Origin: Bacillus sp. BA3
Lineage (GTDB): Bacteria > Bacillota > Bacilli > Bacillales > DSM-1321
Direction: 5' to 3'
NCBI GenBank assembly: GCA_002835675.1
Contig: PIZR01000005.1
Span: 186,001-250,000, forward strand
DNA: 64,000 nucleotides
The position numbers were made by a program, and so were the translations under genes. The notes below the pieces were generated by a model that saw only the letters and a program-made list of their open reading frames with translations, was not told the origin of the DNA and did no database searches. Of the stretch, positions 8,754 to 21,931 are shown piece after piece; the stretch's first letter is position 1, and every line of letters begins with the position of its first letter.

Positions 8754-10043
8754 ATGGAAGAAACGAAAAGAGACATCGTACTGGATGTTGAGGACGTACC
8801 AAAGGCTGGCCAGTGGATTACGTTAAGCATCCAGCATTTGTTCGCCATGTTCGGTGCAACGGTGCTGGTGCCATTCTTGGTAGGGTTAAGCCCAGCGGTA
8901 GCGCTGGTTTCAAGCGGGTTGGGCACACTTTCATACTTATTGATAACCAAAGGTCAGATACCAGCTTATCTCGGGTCATCTTTCGCTTTCATTACGCCGA
9001 TCATCGCGGCAAAGGCATTAGGTGGTCCGGAGGCGGCCATGATCGGCTGTTTTGCAGCAGGGTTCATATATGGGATAGTAGCATTGATTATCCAAAAAGT
9101 CGGATTGCGCTGGTTAATGAATATACTTCCTCCGGTTGTGGTGGGCCCAGTCATCATCGTAATCGGATTAAGCCTTGCCGGAACGGCCGTGGACATGGCA
9201 ATGTATGATCCACAAGATAAATACAGCGTCACATATATAGTTATAGCGCTGATCACTTTAGCGGTAACCATCATCTGTAACGTGTTCTTTAAAGGATTCA
9301 TTAACTTGATCCCGATTTTAATGGGAATCATAGTGGGCTACGCCTGTTCGGCTGTTGCAGGAATAATAGATTATGAACCGATCAAATCAGCACAATGGTG
9401 GGAAATGCCTGACTTCATGTTGCCATATGTAACCTATACACCGACCTTCTCATGGGAGGTCATTGCCATCATGGTACCCGTCGCCATCGTAACTTTATCA
9501 GAACATATTGGTCACCAAATGGTTCTGAGCAAAGTAGTCGGCAGAAACTTTTTGGAAAAGCCCGGTTTGCATCGCTCGATTTTAGGGGATGGAGCAGGAA
9601 TCATGATTGGTTCCTTCATCGGTGGTCCGCCGCTGACATCATATGGTGAAAATATTGGGGTCCTGACGATGACAAAGGCGTACAGTGTGTATATCATCGG
9701 CGGGGCAGCATTAACAGCAATCATCTTTGGCTTTAACGGTAAGATTTCAGCAGTGATCAGCTCGATACCCAGCGCGGTGATGGGCGGCATTTCCATCTTG
9801 CTCTTCGGTATCATCGCATCAAGCGGGTTAAGGATGTTGATTGATAATAAGGTCGATTTTGACAAGAAAAGAAACCTGATGATAGCTTCAGTCATCCTGG
9901 TGTTAGGAATCGGAGGAGCGTTCGTACAACTATCGGAAACGGTATCGCTTTCCGGAATGGCACTTTCAGCCATCGTCGGAATCCTTCTTAACTTGATTCT
10001 TCCGGACCGTGAAAAAATATCCGGAGATATATTTGAAAAATAA
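8754..10043 (+). CDS. pyrP: Uracil permease, NCS2 family
   Basis: A 429-residue integral membrane uracil:proton symporter of the nucleobase-cation-symport-2 family. Many hydrophobic helices are seen from residue 20 onward. Conserved family segments include SIQHLFAMFGATVLVPFL, TKGQIPAYLGSSFAFI and the QxGH-like SEHIGHQMVLSKVVGR region. The substrate call comes from similarity and from its place between the pyrR and pyrB attenuators. The ATG at 8754 is preceded by GAGGGGG. The protein imports uracil, which PyrR or Upp can salvage. Confidence 0.95.
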   Translation: MEETKRDIVLDVEDVPKAGQWITLSIQHLFAMFGATVLVPFLVGLSPAVALVSSGLGTLSYLLITKGQIPAYLGSSFAFITPIIAAKALGGPEAAMIGCFAAGFIYGIVALIIQKVGLRWLMNILPPVVVGPVIIVIGLSLAGTAVDMAMYDPQDKYSVTYIVIALITLAVTIICNVFFKGFINLIPILMGIIVGYACSAVAGIIDYEPIKSAQWWEMPDFMLPYVTYTPTFSWEVIAIMVPVAIVTLSEHIGHQMVLSKVVGRNFLEKPGLHRSILGDGAGIMIGSFIGGPPLTSYGENIGVLTMTKAYSVYIIGGAALTAIIFGFNGKISAVISSIPSAVMGGISILLFGIIASSGLRMLIDNKVDFDKKRNLMIASVILVLGIGGAFVQLSETVSLSGMALSAIVGILLNLILPDREKISGDIFEK

Positions 10044-10067
10044 GATACTGCATCAAAACAATAAATC

Positions 10068-10202
10068 ACCTTTTAAAAGAAGTCCAGAGAGGCTTAAAAG
10101 GGTGTTGCTGTAAAGAATGAGAACGGGATAAAGTGTAAACCATTCCGTGACCTCACACTCTTTATGACCTACACCCTGTCCTTAATGGCGGGGTGTTTTT
10201 TA
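10068..10202 (+). promoter_or_regulatory. PyrR-dependent attenuator 3 (pyrP-pyrB)
   Basis: The third exact loop, AGTCCAGAGAGGCT, is at 10081-10094. A terminator at 10171-10202 follows, 36 bases before the pyrB start. It controls the biosynthetic part of the operon (pyrB to pyrE). Confidence 0.92.
10171..10202 (+). terminator. Attenuator 3 terminator
   Basis: ACACCCTG (10171-10178) pairs with CGGGGTGT (10189-10196) with one G-U pair, followed by a T run to 10201. The stem is shorter than in attenuators 1 and 2. Confidence 0.85.
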
Positions 10203-10237
10203 TGCCTCGCATCACAAATGTGAAAGGAGCAGGTTCG

Positions 10238-11173
10238 ATGAAAAAATTATTGACCATGAATGAATTGACTTTAACCGATATTGAAAGAATTTTACATGAG
10301 GCAGAGTGTTTTGCCAACGGATCTAGCTGGAATCCAAAGCAGCAGACCACAGTTGCCAATCTCTTCTTTGAACCAAGTACACGTACAAAATCAAGCTTTG
10401 AAATGGCTGAAAGAAAATTGGGACTTGAGGTCATTCCTTTTGATGCGGGTACATCCTCCGTGTTAAAAGGTGAAACCTTATATGACACTGTTAAAACACT
10501 AGAAGCAATAGGTGTAAATGCCTTGATCATCCGTCATGAACAGGATAATTATTTTGACGAATTGAATGAGAAGATCGGGATTCCAATAATCAATGCAGGG
10601 GATGGCTGCGGAAATCATCCAACCCAATCATTACTGGACCTATTGACGATAAAACAAGAGTTTAAAAGTTTCAAAGGTCTGAAGATTGCCATAATTGGTG
10701 ATGTGAGGCATAGTCGGGTTGCGAAATCGAATGCAGAAGCATTGACCCGCTTAGGAGCGAATGTCGTATTTTCGGGCCCGCCTGAATGGTTTGACAGAAC
10801 AAACAGTTTAGGAAGGTATGAGGACATCGATCATGCGGTAGCTACCTCGGATGTGGTCATGCTGCTCAGAATACAGCATGAAAGGCATATTGAAAAATAC
10901 GATCAGGCAAATGGAGATTATCTGGAAAGTTTCGGCCTGACCAAACAACGTGAAGAAAATATGAAACCGGGTGCGATCATCATGCATCCTGCACCAATAA
11001 ACCGCGGTGTTGAAATAGACAGTGATTTAGTCGAATGCAGCCGCTCAAGAATTTTTAAACAAATGGAGAATGGCGTGTTCATTAGAATGGCCGTATTAAA
11101 AAATGTGCTTGAACAATCCGAAGGGGGAAACACTCATGAAAACAGTAATCAAAAATGGAGTATTGCTAGATAA
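10238..11173 (+). CDS. pyrB: Aspartate carbamoyltransferase catalytic chain
   Basis: A 311-residue enzyme that joins carbamoyl phosphate and aspartate to N-carbamoyl-aspartate, step two of UMP synthesis. The carbamoyl-phosphate loop STRT is at residues 47-50 in [25 protein letters not shown] near the C-terminus is the aspartate-binding region. I chose ATG 10238, 8 bases after AAAGGAG (10223-10229). The open frame upstream runs through the attenuator terminator and is not coding. No regulatory pyrI follows, as in other Bacillus. The end overlaps pyrC by 38 bases. Confidence 0.97.
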   Translation: MKKLLTMNELTLTDIERILHEAECFANGSSWNPKQQTTVANLFFEPSTRTKSSFEMAERKLGLEVIPFDAGTSSVLKGETLYDTVKTLEAIGVNALIIRHEQDNYFDELNEKIGIPIINAGDGCGNHPTQSLLDLLTIKQEFKSFKGLKIAIIGDVRHSRVAKSNAEALTRLGANVVFSGPPEWFDRTNSLGRYEDIDHAVATSDVVMLLRIQHERHIEKYDQANGDYLESFGLTKQREENMKPGAIIMHPAPINRGVEIDSDLVECSRSRIFKQMENGVFIRMAVLKNVLEQSEGGNTHENSNQKWSIAR

Positions 11174-12422
11174 TCAAAACTCATTCAAAAAAGCGGACAT
11201 TGAAATGGAAGGAAAGGTCATCACAAAAATCGGCGAAAACCTGGCAACGGAAAATTGTAAGGTAGTTGACGCTGAAGGGTTACTTATTACATCAGGATTC
11301 GTTGACCTGCATGTCCATTTACGCGAACCTGGCGGTGAACATAAAGAAACGATCGCAAGCGGGACGCTTGCAGCGGCAAGAGGCGGTTTCACTACGGTAG
11401 CGGCGATGCCGAATACAAGGCCAGTTCCTGATACAGTGGAGAACCTTGAGGCGCTTAACAGGAAGATTGAAGAAACGGCTCATGTCAGGGTACTCCCATA
11501 TGCATCCATTACGATAAGGGAAGCAGGCAAGGAGCTGACCGACTTTGCTTCATTAAAACAAACGGGTGCTTTCGCCTTTACGGACGACGGCGTAGGAATT
11601 CAAGAAGCCGGGATGATGCTGGAAGCGATGAAACGGGCAGCCGCTCAAGATATGGCCATAGTAGCTCATTGTGAAGACAATAGCTTAATCAATAAAGGCT
11701 CCGTCCATGAAGGAAGATTCTCAAAAGAACAGGGAATCAATGGAATTCCGTCGGCATGTGAAGCGGTACATATCGCCCGGGATATCCTTCTTGCCGAAGC
11801 GGCTAACTGCCATTATCACGTGTGCCATATATCCACTAAGGAATCGGTAAGGACGGTAAGGGATGCAAAACGTGCAGGTATTCGAGTTACAGCCGAAGTT
11901 ACACCGCATCACTTATTATTGTGTGAAGATGATATACCGGGACTTGATGCGAATTATAAAATGAACCCGCCATTAAGGGGCCGTGAAGATCGGGACGCGT
12001 TGATTGAAGGACTGCTTGACGGAACCATCGATTTTATAGCAACAGACCATGCCCCGCATACGGCAGAGGAAAAGGCGCATGGAATGCAGCTGGCTCCTTT
12101 CGGAATAGTAGGATTGGAAACCGCCTTCCCGCTGCTTTACACCGAATTGGTTAAAAAGGGCATCATAACATTAAAGCAATTGATCGATTTCATGACAATC
12201 AAACCATCTGAAAGTTTCTCCCTTCCTTATGGAGAGCTAAAAGAAGGTGCTACTGCGGATATCGTACTCATCGATTTGGAAACGGAAAAAGAAATCAATG
12301 CTGAAGAGTTTGCTTCAAAAGGGAAAAATACACCTTTTAATGAAAAGAAATGTTATGGCTGGCCAGTGATGACGATTGCACAAGGAAAAATAGCTTGGGA
12401 AAAAGGACGTGTTCAAGGATGA
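11136..12422 (+). CDS. pyrC: Dihydroorotase
   Basis: A 428-residue zinc amidohydrolase that cyclises carbamoyl-aspartate to dihydroorotate. The metal ligands His59 and His61 lie in [11 protein letters not shown]. The catalytic Asp304 is in TDHAPHT, and histidines in AHCEDN and CHIST match the binuclear site. ATG 11136 is behind AAGGGGG at 11121-11127 and inside the end of pyrB. An ATG at 11103 in the same frame has no ribosome site. The length equals that of B. subtilis PyrC. The stop overlaps the pyrAA start (ATGA). Confidence 0.97.
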   Translation: MKTVIKNGVLLDNQNSFKKADIEMEGKVITKIGENLATENCKVVDAEGLLITSGFVDLHVHLREPGGEHKETIASGTLAAARGGFTTVAAMPNTRPVPDTVENLEALNRKIEETAHVRVLPYASITIREAGKELTDFASLKQTGAFAFTDDGVGIQEAGMMLEAMKRAAAQDMAIVAHCEDNSLINKGSVHEGRFSKEQGINGIPSACEAVHIARDILLAEAANCHYHVCHISTKESVRTVRDAKRAGIRVTAEVTPHHLLLCEDDIPGLDANYKMNPPLRGREDRDALIEGLLDGTIDFIATDHAPHTAEEKAHGMQLAPFGIVGLETAFPLLYTELVKKGIITLKQLIDFMTIKPSESFSLPYGELKEGATADIVLIDLETEKEINAEEFASKGKNTPFNEKKCYGWPVMTIAQGKIAWEKGRVQG

Positions 12423-13525
12423 AAAGACAGCTAATTTTAGAAGATGGGACAGTATTCCTTGGGGAAGCATTCGGAGGGGACGTAGAAAAAATAGGTGAAG
12501 TCGTTTTTAACACAGGAATGACGGGATACCAAGAGATTCTATCCGATCCATCGTATTGCGGTCAAATCGTTACACTTACGTATCCATTAATCGGGAACTA
12601 CGGGATAAACCGGGATGACTTTGAATCCATCAATCCAGCCATAGCAGGATTCGTCGTTAAGGAAACAGCAGAACATCCTTCCAACTGGCGAAACCAATTA
12701 TCACTAGATGAATATTTGAAAATGAAGAACATACCTGGAATTAGCGGAATCGATACGAGAAAGCTGACAAGAATCATCAGGAAATCAGGTGCACTTAAAG
12801 GGGCACTTTGCAATATCAATAAAGATGCAAATGAAGTGGTTTCCCAATTGAAAGCAACGGTGATTCCTTCTAATCAGGTAAAACAGGTTTCAACAAAAGC
12901 ACCTTATTCCAGCCCGGGCAGAGGCCCGCGGGTAGTTCTTGTAGATTACGGCATGAAGCATGGGATTTTACGTGAGTTGACGAAGCGCGGCTGTGATGTC
13001 GTGGTTGTGCCTTATAACGTCACGGCCGAAGAAGTGATGCAATATCATCCGGATGGCGTGATGCTTTCAAACGGTCCTGGAGATCCGAAAAGTGTTCATG
13101 AGACGCTCGAAATGATCCGGACAATCCAAACGCAAGTGCCGTTATTCGGAATCTGTTTAGGACATCAATTATTCGCACTTGCAAACGGTGCGGATACAGC
13201 AAAATTAAAATTCGGCCATCGAGGTTCGAATCATCCGGTCAGGGACCTTCGTACCGGAAAAGTATCCATCACATCTCAAAATCATGGATATACAGTTGAA
13301 GAGCTTTCCATAGAAAGTACAGATCTTATTGTGACACATACAGCATTGAATGACGATACGATTGAAGGACTGCGCCATAAAAAGTATCCGGCTTTCACCG
13401 TGCAATATCACCCGGAAGCATCACCAGGTCCGGAAGATGCCAACTACTTATTCAATGAATTCTTACAAATGATTGAAGCTGCAACCAACAAGGGGGAAAA
13501 AACATGCCAAAACGCACTGATATAA
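12419..13525 (+). CDS. pyrAA: Carbamoyl-phosphate synthase small (glutaminase) subunit, pyrimidine type
   Basis: A 368-residue subunit (CarA type) that releases ammonia from glutamine for the large subunit. The N-terminal CPSase small-chain domain spans about residues 1-150. The class I glutamine amidotransferase domain has catalytic Cys246 in FGICLGHQL and His331/Glu333 in [15 protein letters not shown] 12419 overlaps the pyrC stop. The last 22 bases overlap pyrAB, so the C-terminus is a few residues longer than in B. subtilis. Its place inside the PyrR-controlled operon marks it as the uracil-regulated synthase. Confidence 0.97.
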   Translation: MKRQLILEDGTVFLGEAFGGDVEKIGEVVFNTGMTGYQEILSDPSYCGQIVTLTYPLIGNYGINRDDFESINPAIAGFVVKETAEHPSNWRNQLSLDEYLKMKNIPGISGIDTRKLTRIIRKSGALKGALCNINKDANEVVSQLKATVIPSNQVKQVSTKAPYSSPGRGPRVVLVDYGMKHGILRELTKRGCDVVVVPYNVTAEEVMQYHPDGVMLSNGPGDPKSVHETLEMIRTIQTQVPLFGICLGHQLFALANGADTAKLKFGHRGSNHPVRDLRTGKVSITSQNHGYTVEELSIESTDLIVTHTALNDDTIEGLRHKKYPAFTVQYHPEASPGPEDANYLFNEFLQMIEAATNKGEKTCQNALI

Positions 13526-16500
13526 AAAGCATCCTAGTAATTGGTTCCGGTCCGATCGTCATCGGACAGGCCGCCGAGTTCGATTATGCAGGAACCCAAG
13601 CGTGTATAGCCTTAAAAGAAGAAGGTTATCGAGTGATCCTGATTAACTCTAACCCTGCTACAATCATGACAGACACTGAAATGGCTGACGCGGTTTATAT
13701 TGAACCAATCACATTGGAATTTGTCAGCAAAATCATTCGTAAAGAGCGCCCGGATGCACTGTTACCTACCTTGGGCGGACAGACTGGCTTGAACATGGCC
13801 GTTGAGCTTGCCGAATCAGGAATCCTGGAAGAATGCAATGTACAGATTCTTGGTACCAAACTTTCGGCTATCCAACAAGCGGAAGACCGTGACCTTTTCC
13901 GTACGCTAATGAACGATCTTGGGGAACCAGTACCTGACAGCGACATTATTCATAACTTGGAAGAAGCCTATACATTCGTTGAACGAGTCGGCTATCCGGT
14001 CATTGTTCGTCCAGCCTTCACGCTTGGCGGAACAGGCGGTGGGATTTGTGATAACGAAGAGCAGCTTATCGAGATCGTTGAGGGTGGCCTGAAAAGCAGC
14101 CCGGTTCACCAATGTTTGCTTGAGAAGAGCATTGCCGGTTTCAAAGAAGTGGAATATGAAGTGATGCGTGATTCCAATGATAATGCAATAGTCGTTTGTA
14201 ATATGGAAAACTTCGATCCTGTCGGTGTCCATACAGGAGATTCAATAGTTGCGGCACCAAGCCAAACATTAAGTGACAGAGAGTATCAAATGCTTCGGAA
14301 TACTTCTTTGAAGATTATCCGCGCTTTGAAAATTGAAGGTGGATGTAATGTTCAGCTTGCGCTAGATCCAAACAGCTATCAATATTATGTCATTGAAGTG
14401 AACCCAAGGGTCAGCCGTTCTTCGGCACTTGCTTCAAAAGCGACTGGGTATCCAATTGCAAAGCTGGCAGCAAAGATAGCCGTTGGTTTGACACTTGATG
14501 AAATGATGAACCCTGTCACTGGCAAAACCTATGCCAGCTTTGAACCGGCACTGGACTATGTCGTTACGAAAATTCCGCGCTGGCCTTTCGATAAGTTCGA
14601 AAGCGCCAACCGTAGACTCGGGACCCAAATGAAAGCGACCGGAGAAGTCATGGCAATCGGCCGTACATTCGAGGAATCCATCTTAAAAGCTGTCCGTTCC
14701 CTTGAAGCGGGTATATACCATCTTAACTTGAATGACGAGTTTGAGGATGGAAAAATAGAGAAAAGGATCCGAAAAGCCGGAGATGAACGGTTATTCTATA
14801 TCGGTGAAGCTTTAAGAAGGGGCAAAACGATCGAAACCATCCACGAATGGAGCCAGATCGATTTATTCTTCTTGCATAAGTTGAAAAAGATAATCGACTT
14901 TGAAAAGCAGCTTAAAGAACATTCATTTGATTGTGAAGTATTGCAAAAGGCTAAAGAACTAGGATTTTCTGACAAAACGATCGCGGAAATATGGGAAGTT
15001 CCCGAAATTGACGTCTATGAGTACCGGAAACAGCAAGGAATCATCCCTGTTTACAAAATGGTTGATACATGTGCTGCCGAATTCGAATCGGAAACACCGT
15101 ATTTTTATGGGACATATGAAGATGAGAATGAATCCATCGTGACCGACAAGAAAAGTGTCATTGTCCTGGGATCAGGTCCAATTCGGATCGGGCAAGGAGT
15201 AGAGTTTGATTATGCGACCGTACATTCGGTATGGGCCATTAAAGAAGCGGGATATGAAGCGATCATCATCAACAACAATCCAGAAACAGTTTCGACGGAT
15301 TTCAGTATCTCCGACAAACTTTATTTCGAACCATTGACTATTGAAGATGTCATGCATGTCATCGATTTGGAAAAACCGGAAGGCGTCATCGTCCAGTTTG
15401 GCGGACAGACAGCAATCAACCTTGCAGATGGTCTTGTTGAAAGAGGAGTGAAAATCCTTGGTACTTCACTTGAAGACCTGGATAGGGCGGAAAATCGCAA
15501 TAAATTTGAAAAAGCACTGAAGGATTTAGGCATTCCTCAGCCAAAGGGTAAAACCGCAACATCGGTTGATGAAGCGATCGTCATCGCTGAAGATATTGGT
15601 TACCCTGTTTTAGTAAGGCCATCGTATGTTCTCGGAGGAAGAGCGATGGAAATCGTCTATAAACAAGAAGAATTGCTGCATTACATGAAAAATGCCGTGA
15701 AAATAAATCCGGATCATCCTGTCCTGATAGACCGCTACTTAACGGGTAAGGAAATAGAAGTCGATGGTATTTCCGATGGTGAAACGGTGGTTATCCCTGG
15801 GATCATGGAGCATATCGAACGTGCCGGCGTCCATTCAGGTGATTCGATTGCAGTTTATCCGCCGCAAAATTTAACGGAAAAACAAAAAGAAGTAATCATC
15901 GACTATACGACCCGATTGGCAAAAGGCTTGAATATAATTGGTCTCTTGAACATTCAATATGTCATCAGCAATGAAGAAGTGTATGTAATTGAAGTAAATC
16001 CACGTTCGAGCCGGACCGTTCCATTCTTAAGTAAAATTACGAATGTGCCGATGGCTAACTTAGCCACGAAGGTCATCTTGGGCCACACACTAGAAAGCCA
16101 AGGTTACAGATCTGGGTTAGTGCCAGAACAAACTGGGGTCTTTGTGAAAGTGCCGGTCTTCTCTTTTGCAAAATTAAGAGGCGTGGACATTTCTCTCGGA
16201 CCTGAAATGAAATCGACTGGTGAAGTAATGGGGAAAGATAGCACCCTCGAAAAGGCTTTATATAAAGGGTTGGTCGCTTCCGGCTTCAAAATTAAGGGGC
16301 ATGGTTCGGTGTTATTGACGATATCGGACAAAGATAAGCAAGAAGCGTTACTTTTAGCAAGACGTTTCCATAATATCGGATTCAAGCTGATAGCCACCAG
16401 CGGAACTGCGGCCCTATTGCAGCAATCGGGCATCCCGACTGCGATTGTCGGTAAAATTGGCGAAGAAGGTACAAACCTGCTGGATGTTATCCGGAACGGG

Positions 16501-16706
16501 GAAGCGCAATTTGTCATAAATACTTTGACAAAAGGCAAGCAGCCGGCCCGGGATGGTTTCAGAATCCGACGTGAATCGGTTGAAAATGGAGTGACATGCT
16601 TAACATCACTTGATACGGCAGAAGCTATTTTAAGAGTGATAGAATCCATGACCTTCTCGGCAGAAGCAATGGGAAAAACGGAAAAAAGTCGTGAGGTGAG
16701 CTATAT

Positions 16707-16710
<4 letters not shown>
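13504..16710 (+). CDS. pyrAB: Carbamoyl-phosphate synthase large subunit, pyrimidine type
   Basis: A 1068-residue CarB. Two homologous halves each carry an ATP-grasp domain: the N-half (about 1-400) forms carboxyphosphate, the C-half (about 550-930) makes carbamoyl phosphate. The repeated start motifs [20 protein letters not shown] and [20 protein letters not shown] show the internal duplication. The last 130 residues are the MGS-like allosteric domain. The start at ATG 13504 follows AAGGGGG at 13490-13496. The gene overlaps pyrAA by 22 bases and pyrK by 4. Confidence 0.98.
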
Positions 16711-19105
<2,395 letters not shown>

Positions 19106-19112
<7 letters not shown>

Positions 19113-19741
19113 ATAATAAGATAGCTGAACATCTTTTGGAAATAAAAGCAGTGTACCTACAGCCGAATGACCCATTCACTTGGGCATCTGGAATTCAATC
19201 ACCCATTTATTGTGACAACCGTTTAACCCTTTCGTACCCAGAGGTTCGTAATGAAATAGCGGAAGGATTGAAAGGATTGATTGAACAGCACTTCCCTGAG
19301 GCTGAACTAATTGCAGGAACAGCAACTGCCGGCATTCCGCATGCAGCTTGGGTAAGTGAAAAATTAAATGCACCGATGTGCTATGTTCGATCCAAAGCCA
19401 AGGAGCACGGAAAGGGCAATCAAATCGAAGGCCGTGCTGTTCCAGGACAAAAAGTGGTGGTTGTGGAAGACTTGATTTCAACCGGCGGAAGTGTAATAAC
19501 TGCTGTTAACGCGCTGAAGGAAGCAGGCTGTGATGTTCTAGGAGTCGTTTCGATCTTTACTTATGAATTGGAAAAGGGAAAAGAAAAATTCGATGCTGAG
19601 GGCATTATTAACCATTCGTTGAGTGACTACTCGACTTTGATAAAGGTCGCTAATGAAAAAGGGTACATCACGGCAGATGAATTGGAAAAGTTAAAAAAAT
19701 GGCGCGAGAATCCGGCTGATACAGCTTGGATTTCAGCATGA
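19106..19741 (+). CDS. pyrE: Orotate phosphoribosyltransferase
   Basis: A 211-residue type I phosphoribosyltransferase that makes OMP from orotate and PRPP. The PRPP loop is [14 protein letters not shown], and the catalytic-loop region is [20 protein letters not shown] 19106 follows GGGAGGGA at 19093-19100. It is the last gene of the pyr operon. In B. subtilis a sulfate-assimilation cluster (cysH and others) follows pyrE. Here rqcH follows at once on the other strand, so that cluster is absent from this locus. Confidence 0.97.
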
Positions 19742-19787
19742 AAATAGAGTTGACCCAATCACGGAGGATTGGGCCAACTCTATTTTT
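19741..19787. terminator. Bidirectional terminator between pyrE and rqcH
   Basis: AAAATAGAGTTGACCCAATC (19741-19760) pairs with GATTGGGCCAACTCTATTTT (19767-19786) with one mismatch. Poly-T tracts are available on both strands, so it can end both the pyr transcript and convergent rqcH. Confidence 0.93.
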
Positions 19788-21509
19788 TTACTCCTTTACC
19801 GCTTCCTTTAAGCGTATGACGGTATCGGCATCAGGTGTAATATATACGGTCTGCTGCTGCTCATAGATCACGAACCCGGGCTTGGAACCATTCGGTTTCT
19901 TAACATGGCGAACTTGTGTGAAGTCAACGGGCACTGAACTCGATTGCTTGGCTTTACTGAAGAAAGCTGCTAATACGGCTGCCTCTTTTATCGTTTCTTC
20001 ACTTGGCGATTCATTTCGAATGACAACATGTGAGCCAGGTATATCTTTGGTATGAAGCCATATTTCATCACGGCGTGCAAACTTATTTGTTAGGTAATCA
20101 TTTTGTTTATTATTCTTCCCGACAAAAATCTGATCTCCATCTGTAGCATAATATGTTTCAAGCTGCGGTTTTGCATTTGCAGGCTTTTTCATGCCTTTTT
20201 TCTTTTTTTGCCGAATGTATCCTTCTTCTTGAAGTTCTTCGCGAATTTCCTCTATATCTCTGGGTGACGCTGATTGAAGCTGCTGGTGCAAGGCTTCAAA
20301 ATAGGCCAATTCCAATTTTGTTTTTTCGATTTGTTCTTGCACTACTCCGACTGCATTTTTGGACTTTTGGTATCTGGAGAAGTACTTTTGTGCATTATCT
20401 GATGGATTTTTTAAAGGGTCAAGCGGGATGGTGACCATATTTTGATCTTCATCATAATAATTGACGACTTCTATTTCCTTCATGCCTTTTTTCATTTGAT
20501 ATAGATTAGCTGTAAGCAGCTCACCGAACAACTGATACTGTTCCCCGCGTTCCGTATCTTTTAATGTACGTTCGAGCTTCCCGATTTTTTTTGTGTTCTT
20601 TTCGATTTCATTCGTAATGAAACGTTCTACATCCTGGCTCTTTTGCTTAACCCGATCTCTTTCTGCCTTTCCGAAGTAATAGCGGTCGAGCATCTCGCTC
20701 AATGAAGGAAACGTACGTTGATTGCCAGTCAGATGCTCTAGTGAAAGCATATAAAAAACTTCTTTATTTCCATCTTGTTTGATCGTGGCGGCATATTTTT
20801 CCTCCGAGATTTCCTGGATAATACTTAAAAATGCTGAAGGAAGGGTCGTGCTGTTGGCAAGCCCAGCCCGGTAGACGGCTTCCTTTGCAACTAATGGTGA
20901 AACTCCGGAAAAATGGGCAACAAGCTGTCGATCCAGCTTTCCTGCATTGAAGTCGATATTCTTCCTGATATCGTCCTCCGTAGCATCGAAGGGATTATTC
21001 TTTTCTTGTGCTGGTGGAGCCTTATATTCTTGGCCAGGCAGTATCGCCCGATAACTGTTAACTGCATGTGAAACATGCTTAATGCTGTCCAAAATCATAT
21101 TCCGTTCTTTATCAACTAAAACAATGTTGCTGTGACGTCCCATGATTTCGATGATTAACTGCTTTTGGGAGACATCACCAAGCTCATTGCGGCCCTTCAC
21201 TTCAAAAATGATCATTCTATCAAGTTCATATTGATAAATATTTTCTATCGTGTAGCCTTCGAGGTGCTTCCTAAGAAGCATGCAGAACATGGGTGCTTCC
21301 TTGGGGTTTTCATAGCTTTCTTCGGTCATTTGCACCCTCGAATAACTTGGGTGGGCTGACAATAAGAGCTTATGGTTCTTACCTCCAGCACGAACAACCA
21401 GTATTACTTCATTTTTATAAGGCTGATGTACCTTATTGATTCGTCCACCTTTTAATATAGAAGCGATTTCTTCCGTCATCGCTTTCGTAAATAATCCATC
21501 AAATGACAT
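19788..21509 (-). CDS. rqcH: Ribosome quality control alanine-tailing factor RqcH (NEMF/Rqc2 family)
   Basis: A 573-residue NFACT protein. It binds obstructed 50S subunits, recruits tRNA-Ala and, with RqcP, elongates alanine tails that mark stalled peptides for ClpXP. The NFACT-N domain is at about 1-175, with Asp97-Arg98 (YELDRMIIF), the pair needed for tRNA binding in B. subtilis RqcH. A coiled-coil middle (about 280-430) carries two helical arms, and the NFACT-R domain follows (about 450-550, [17 protein letters not shown]). Older databases call it fibronectin-binding protein. AAAGGAAG lies 8 bases before the ATG. It faces pyrE and is transcribed alone. Confidence 0.95.
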   Translation of the reverse strand: MSFDGLFTKAMTEEIASILKGGRINKVHQPYKNEVILVVRAGGKNHKLLLSAHPSYSRVQMTEESYENPKEAPMFCMLLRKHLEGYTIENIYQYELDRMIIFEVKGRNELGDVSQKQLIIEIMGRHSNIVLVDKERNMILDSIKHVSHAVNSYRAILPGQEYKAPPAQEKNNPFDATEDDIRKNIDFNAGKLDRQLVAHFSGVSPLVAKEAVYRAGLANSTTLPSAFLSIIQEISEEKYAATIKQDGNKEVFYMLSLEHLTGNQRTFPSLSEMLDRYYFGKAERDRVKQKSQDVERFITNEIEKNTKKIGKLERTLKDTERGEQYQLFGELLTANLYQMKKGMKEIEVVNYYDEDQNMVTIPLDPLKNPSDNAQKYFSRYQKSKNAVGVVQEQIEKTKLELAYFEALHQQLQSASPRDIEEIREELQEEGYIRQKKKKGMKKPANAKPQLETYYATDGDQIFVGKNNKQNDYLTNKFARRDEIWLHTKDIPGSHVVIRNESPSEETIKEAAVLAAFFSKAKQSSSVPVDFTQVRHVKKPNGSKPGFVIYEQQQTVYITPDADTVIRLKEAVKE

Positions 21510-21768
21510 TCTATTTTTACTTCCTTTACATAAGATTTTCTAAGATACTCATTTTGCTAAGCGTTATCAGTGCATTGGACTGCCCATTTTAGCTAATCAC
21601 AAATTTAAGCGAACTGGGTGGAAAGCTGTAGCTGCCGTTCGGGAATATTGAATGGATGCTATTTTTATAGGTTCCTGAGATAAATCCTAAATTAGACCAT
21701 CCATCATGATTAGCTTTCGTTCATTCATTAAATTATCCGCATCGTTCTTCTTTCCGCAATTCTGTTTA

Positions 21769-21797
21769 ATTATAGCATTATTTTGGACGAGTCTGAA
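21769..21797 (-). promoter_or_regulatory. Possible rqcH promoter
   Basis: On the minus strand TTCAGA (21792-21797, 4 of 6) and a perfect TATAAT (21769-21774) are 17 bases apart. The transcript would start near 21762 and carry a leader of about 250 bases to rqcH. The rest of the 420-base gap 21510-21930 shows no second clear signal apart from the short ORF at 21803. Confidence 0.4.
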
Positions 21798-21802
21798 TAA
21801 TC

Positions 21803-21931
21803 ATGGAAGAAGAGCAGGTTGTTTTATGTATCGGTAAGCAGGCAGGTGTTGGATGGGTAAAGCAAAAAGCGCCTGTTGAGATGTATACAGGAGCCTATTT
21901 CATTCTATTCAAAGGGATGTGTGATACTTGA
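21803..21931 (+). CDS. Possible 42-residue ORF overlapping the calcium ATPase start
   Basis: ATG 21803 opens a 42-codon frame beginning MEEEQVVLCIGKQAG and ending at TGA 21929-21931, whose last base is the first base of the ATPase ATG (TGATG). That arrangement is typical of translational coupling. Against it: no convincing ribosome site is seen before 21803, and I recognise no family. It could be a leader peptide, a small protein or chance. Confidence 0.22.
   Translation: MEEEQVVLCIGKQAGVGWVKQKAPVEMYTGAYFILFKGMCDT

Noticed and set aside
9512..10069. 185-codon minus-strand ORF opposite pyrP
   Set aside because: Antisense to a hydrophobic permease gene. Hydrophobic codons on one strand often give long open frames on the other, and it has no independent support.
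16104..16649. 181-codon minus-strand ORF opposite pyrAB
   Set aside because: Antisense shadow of the C-terminal part of the carbamoyl-phosphate synthase gene. Codon pattern follows the plus-strand frame.
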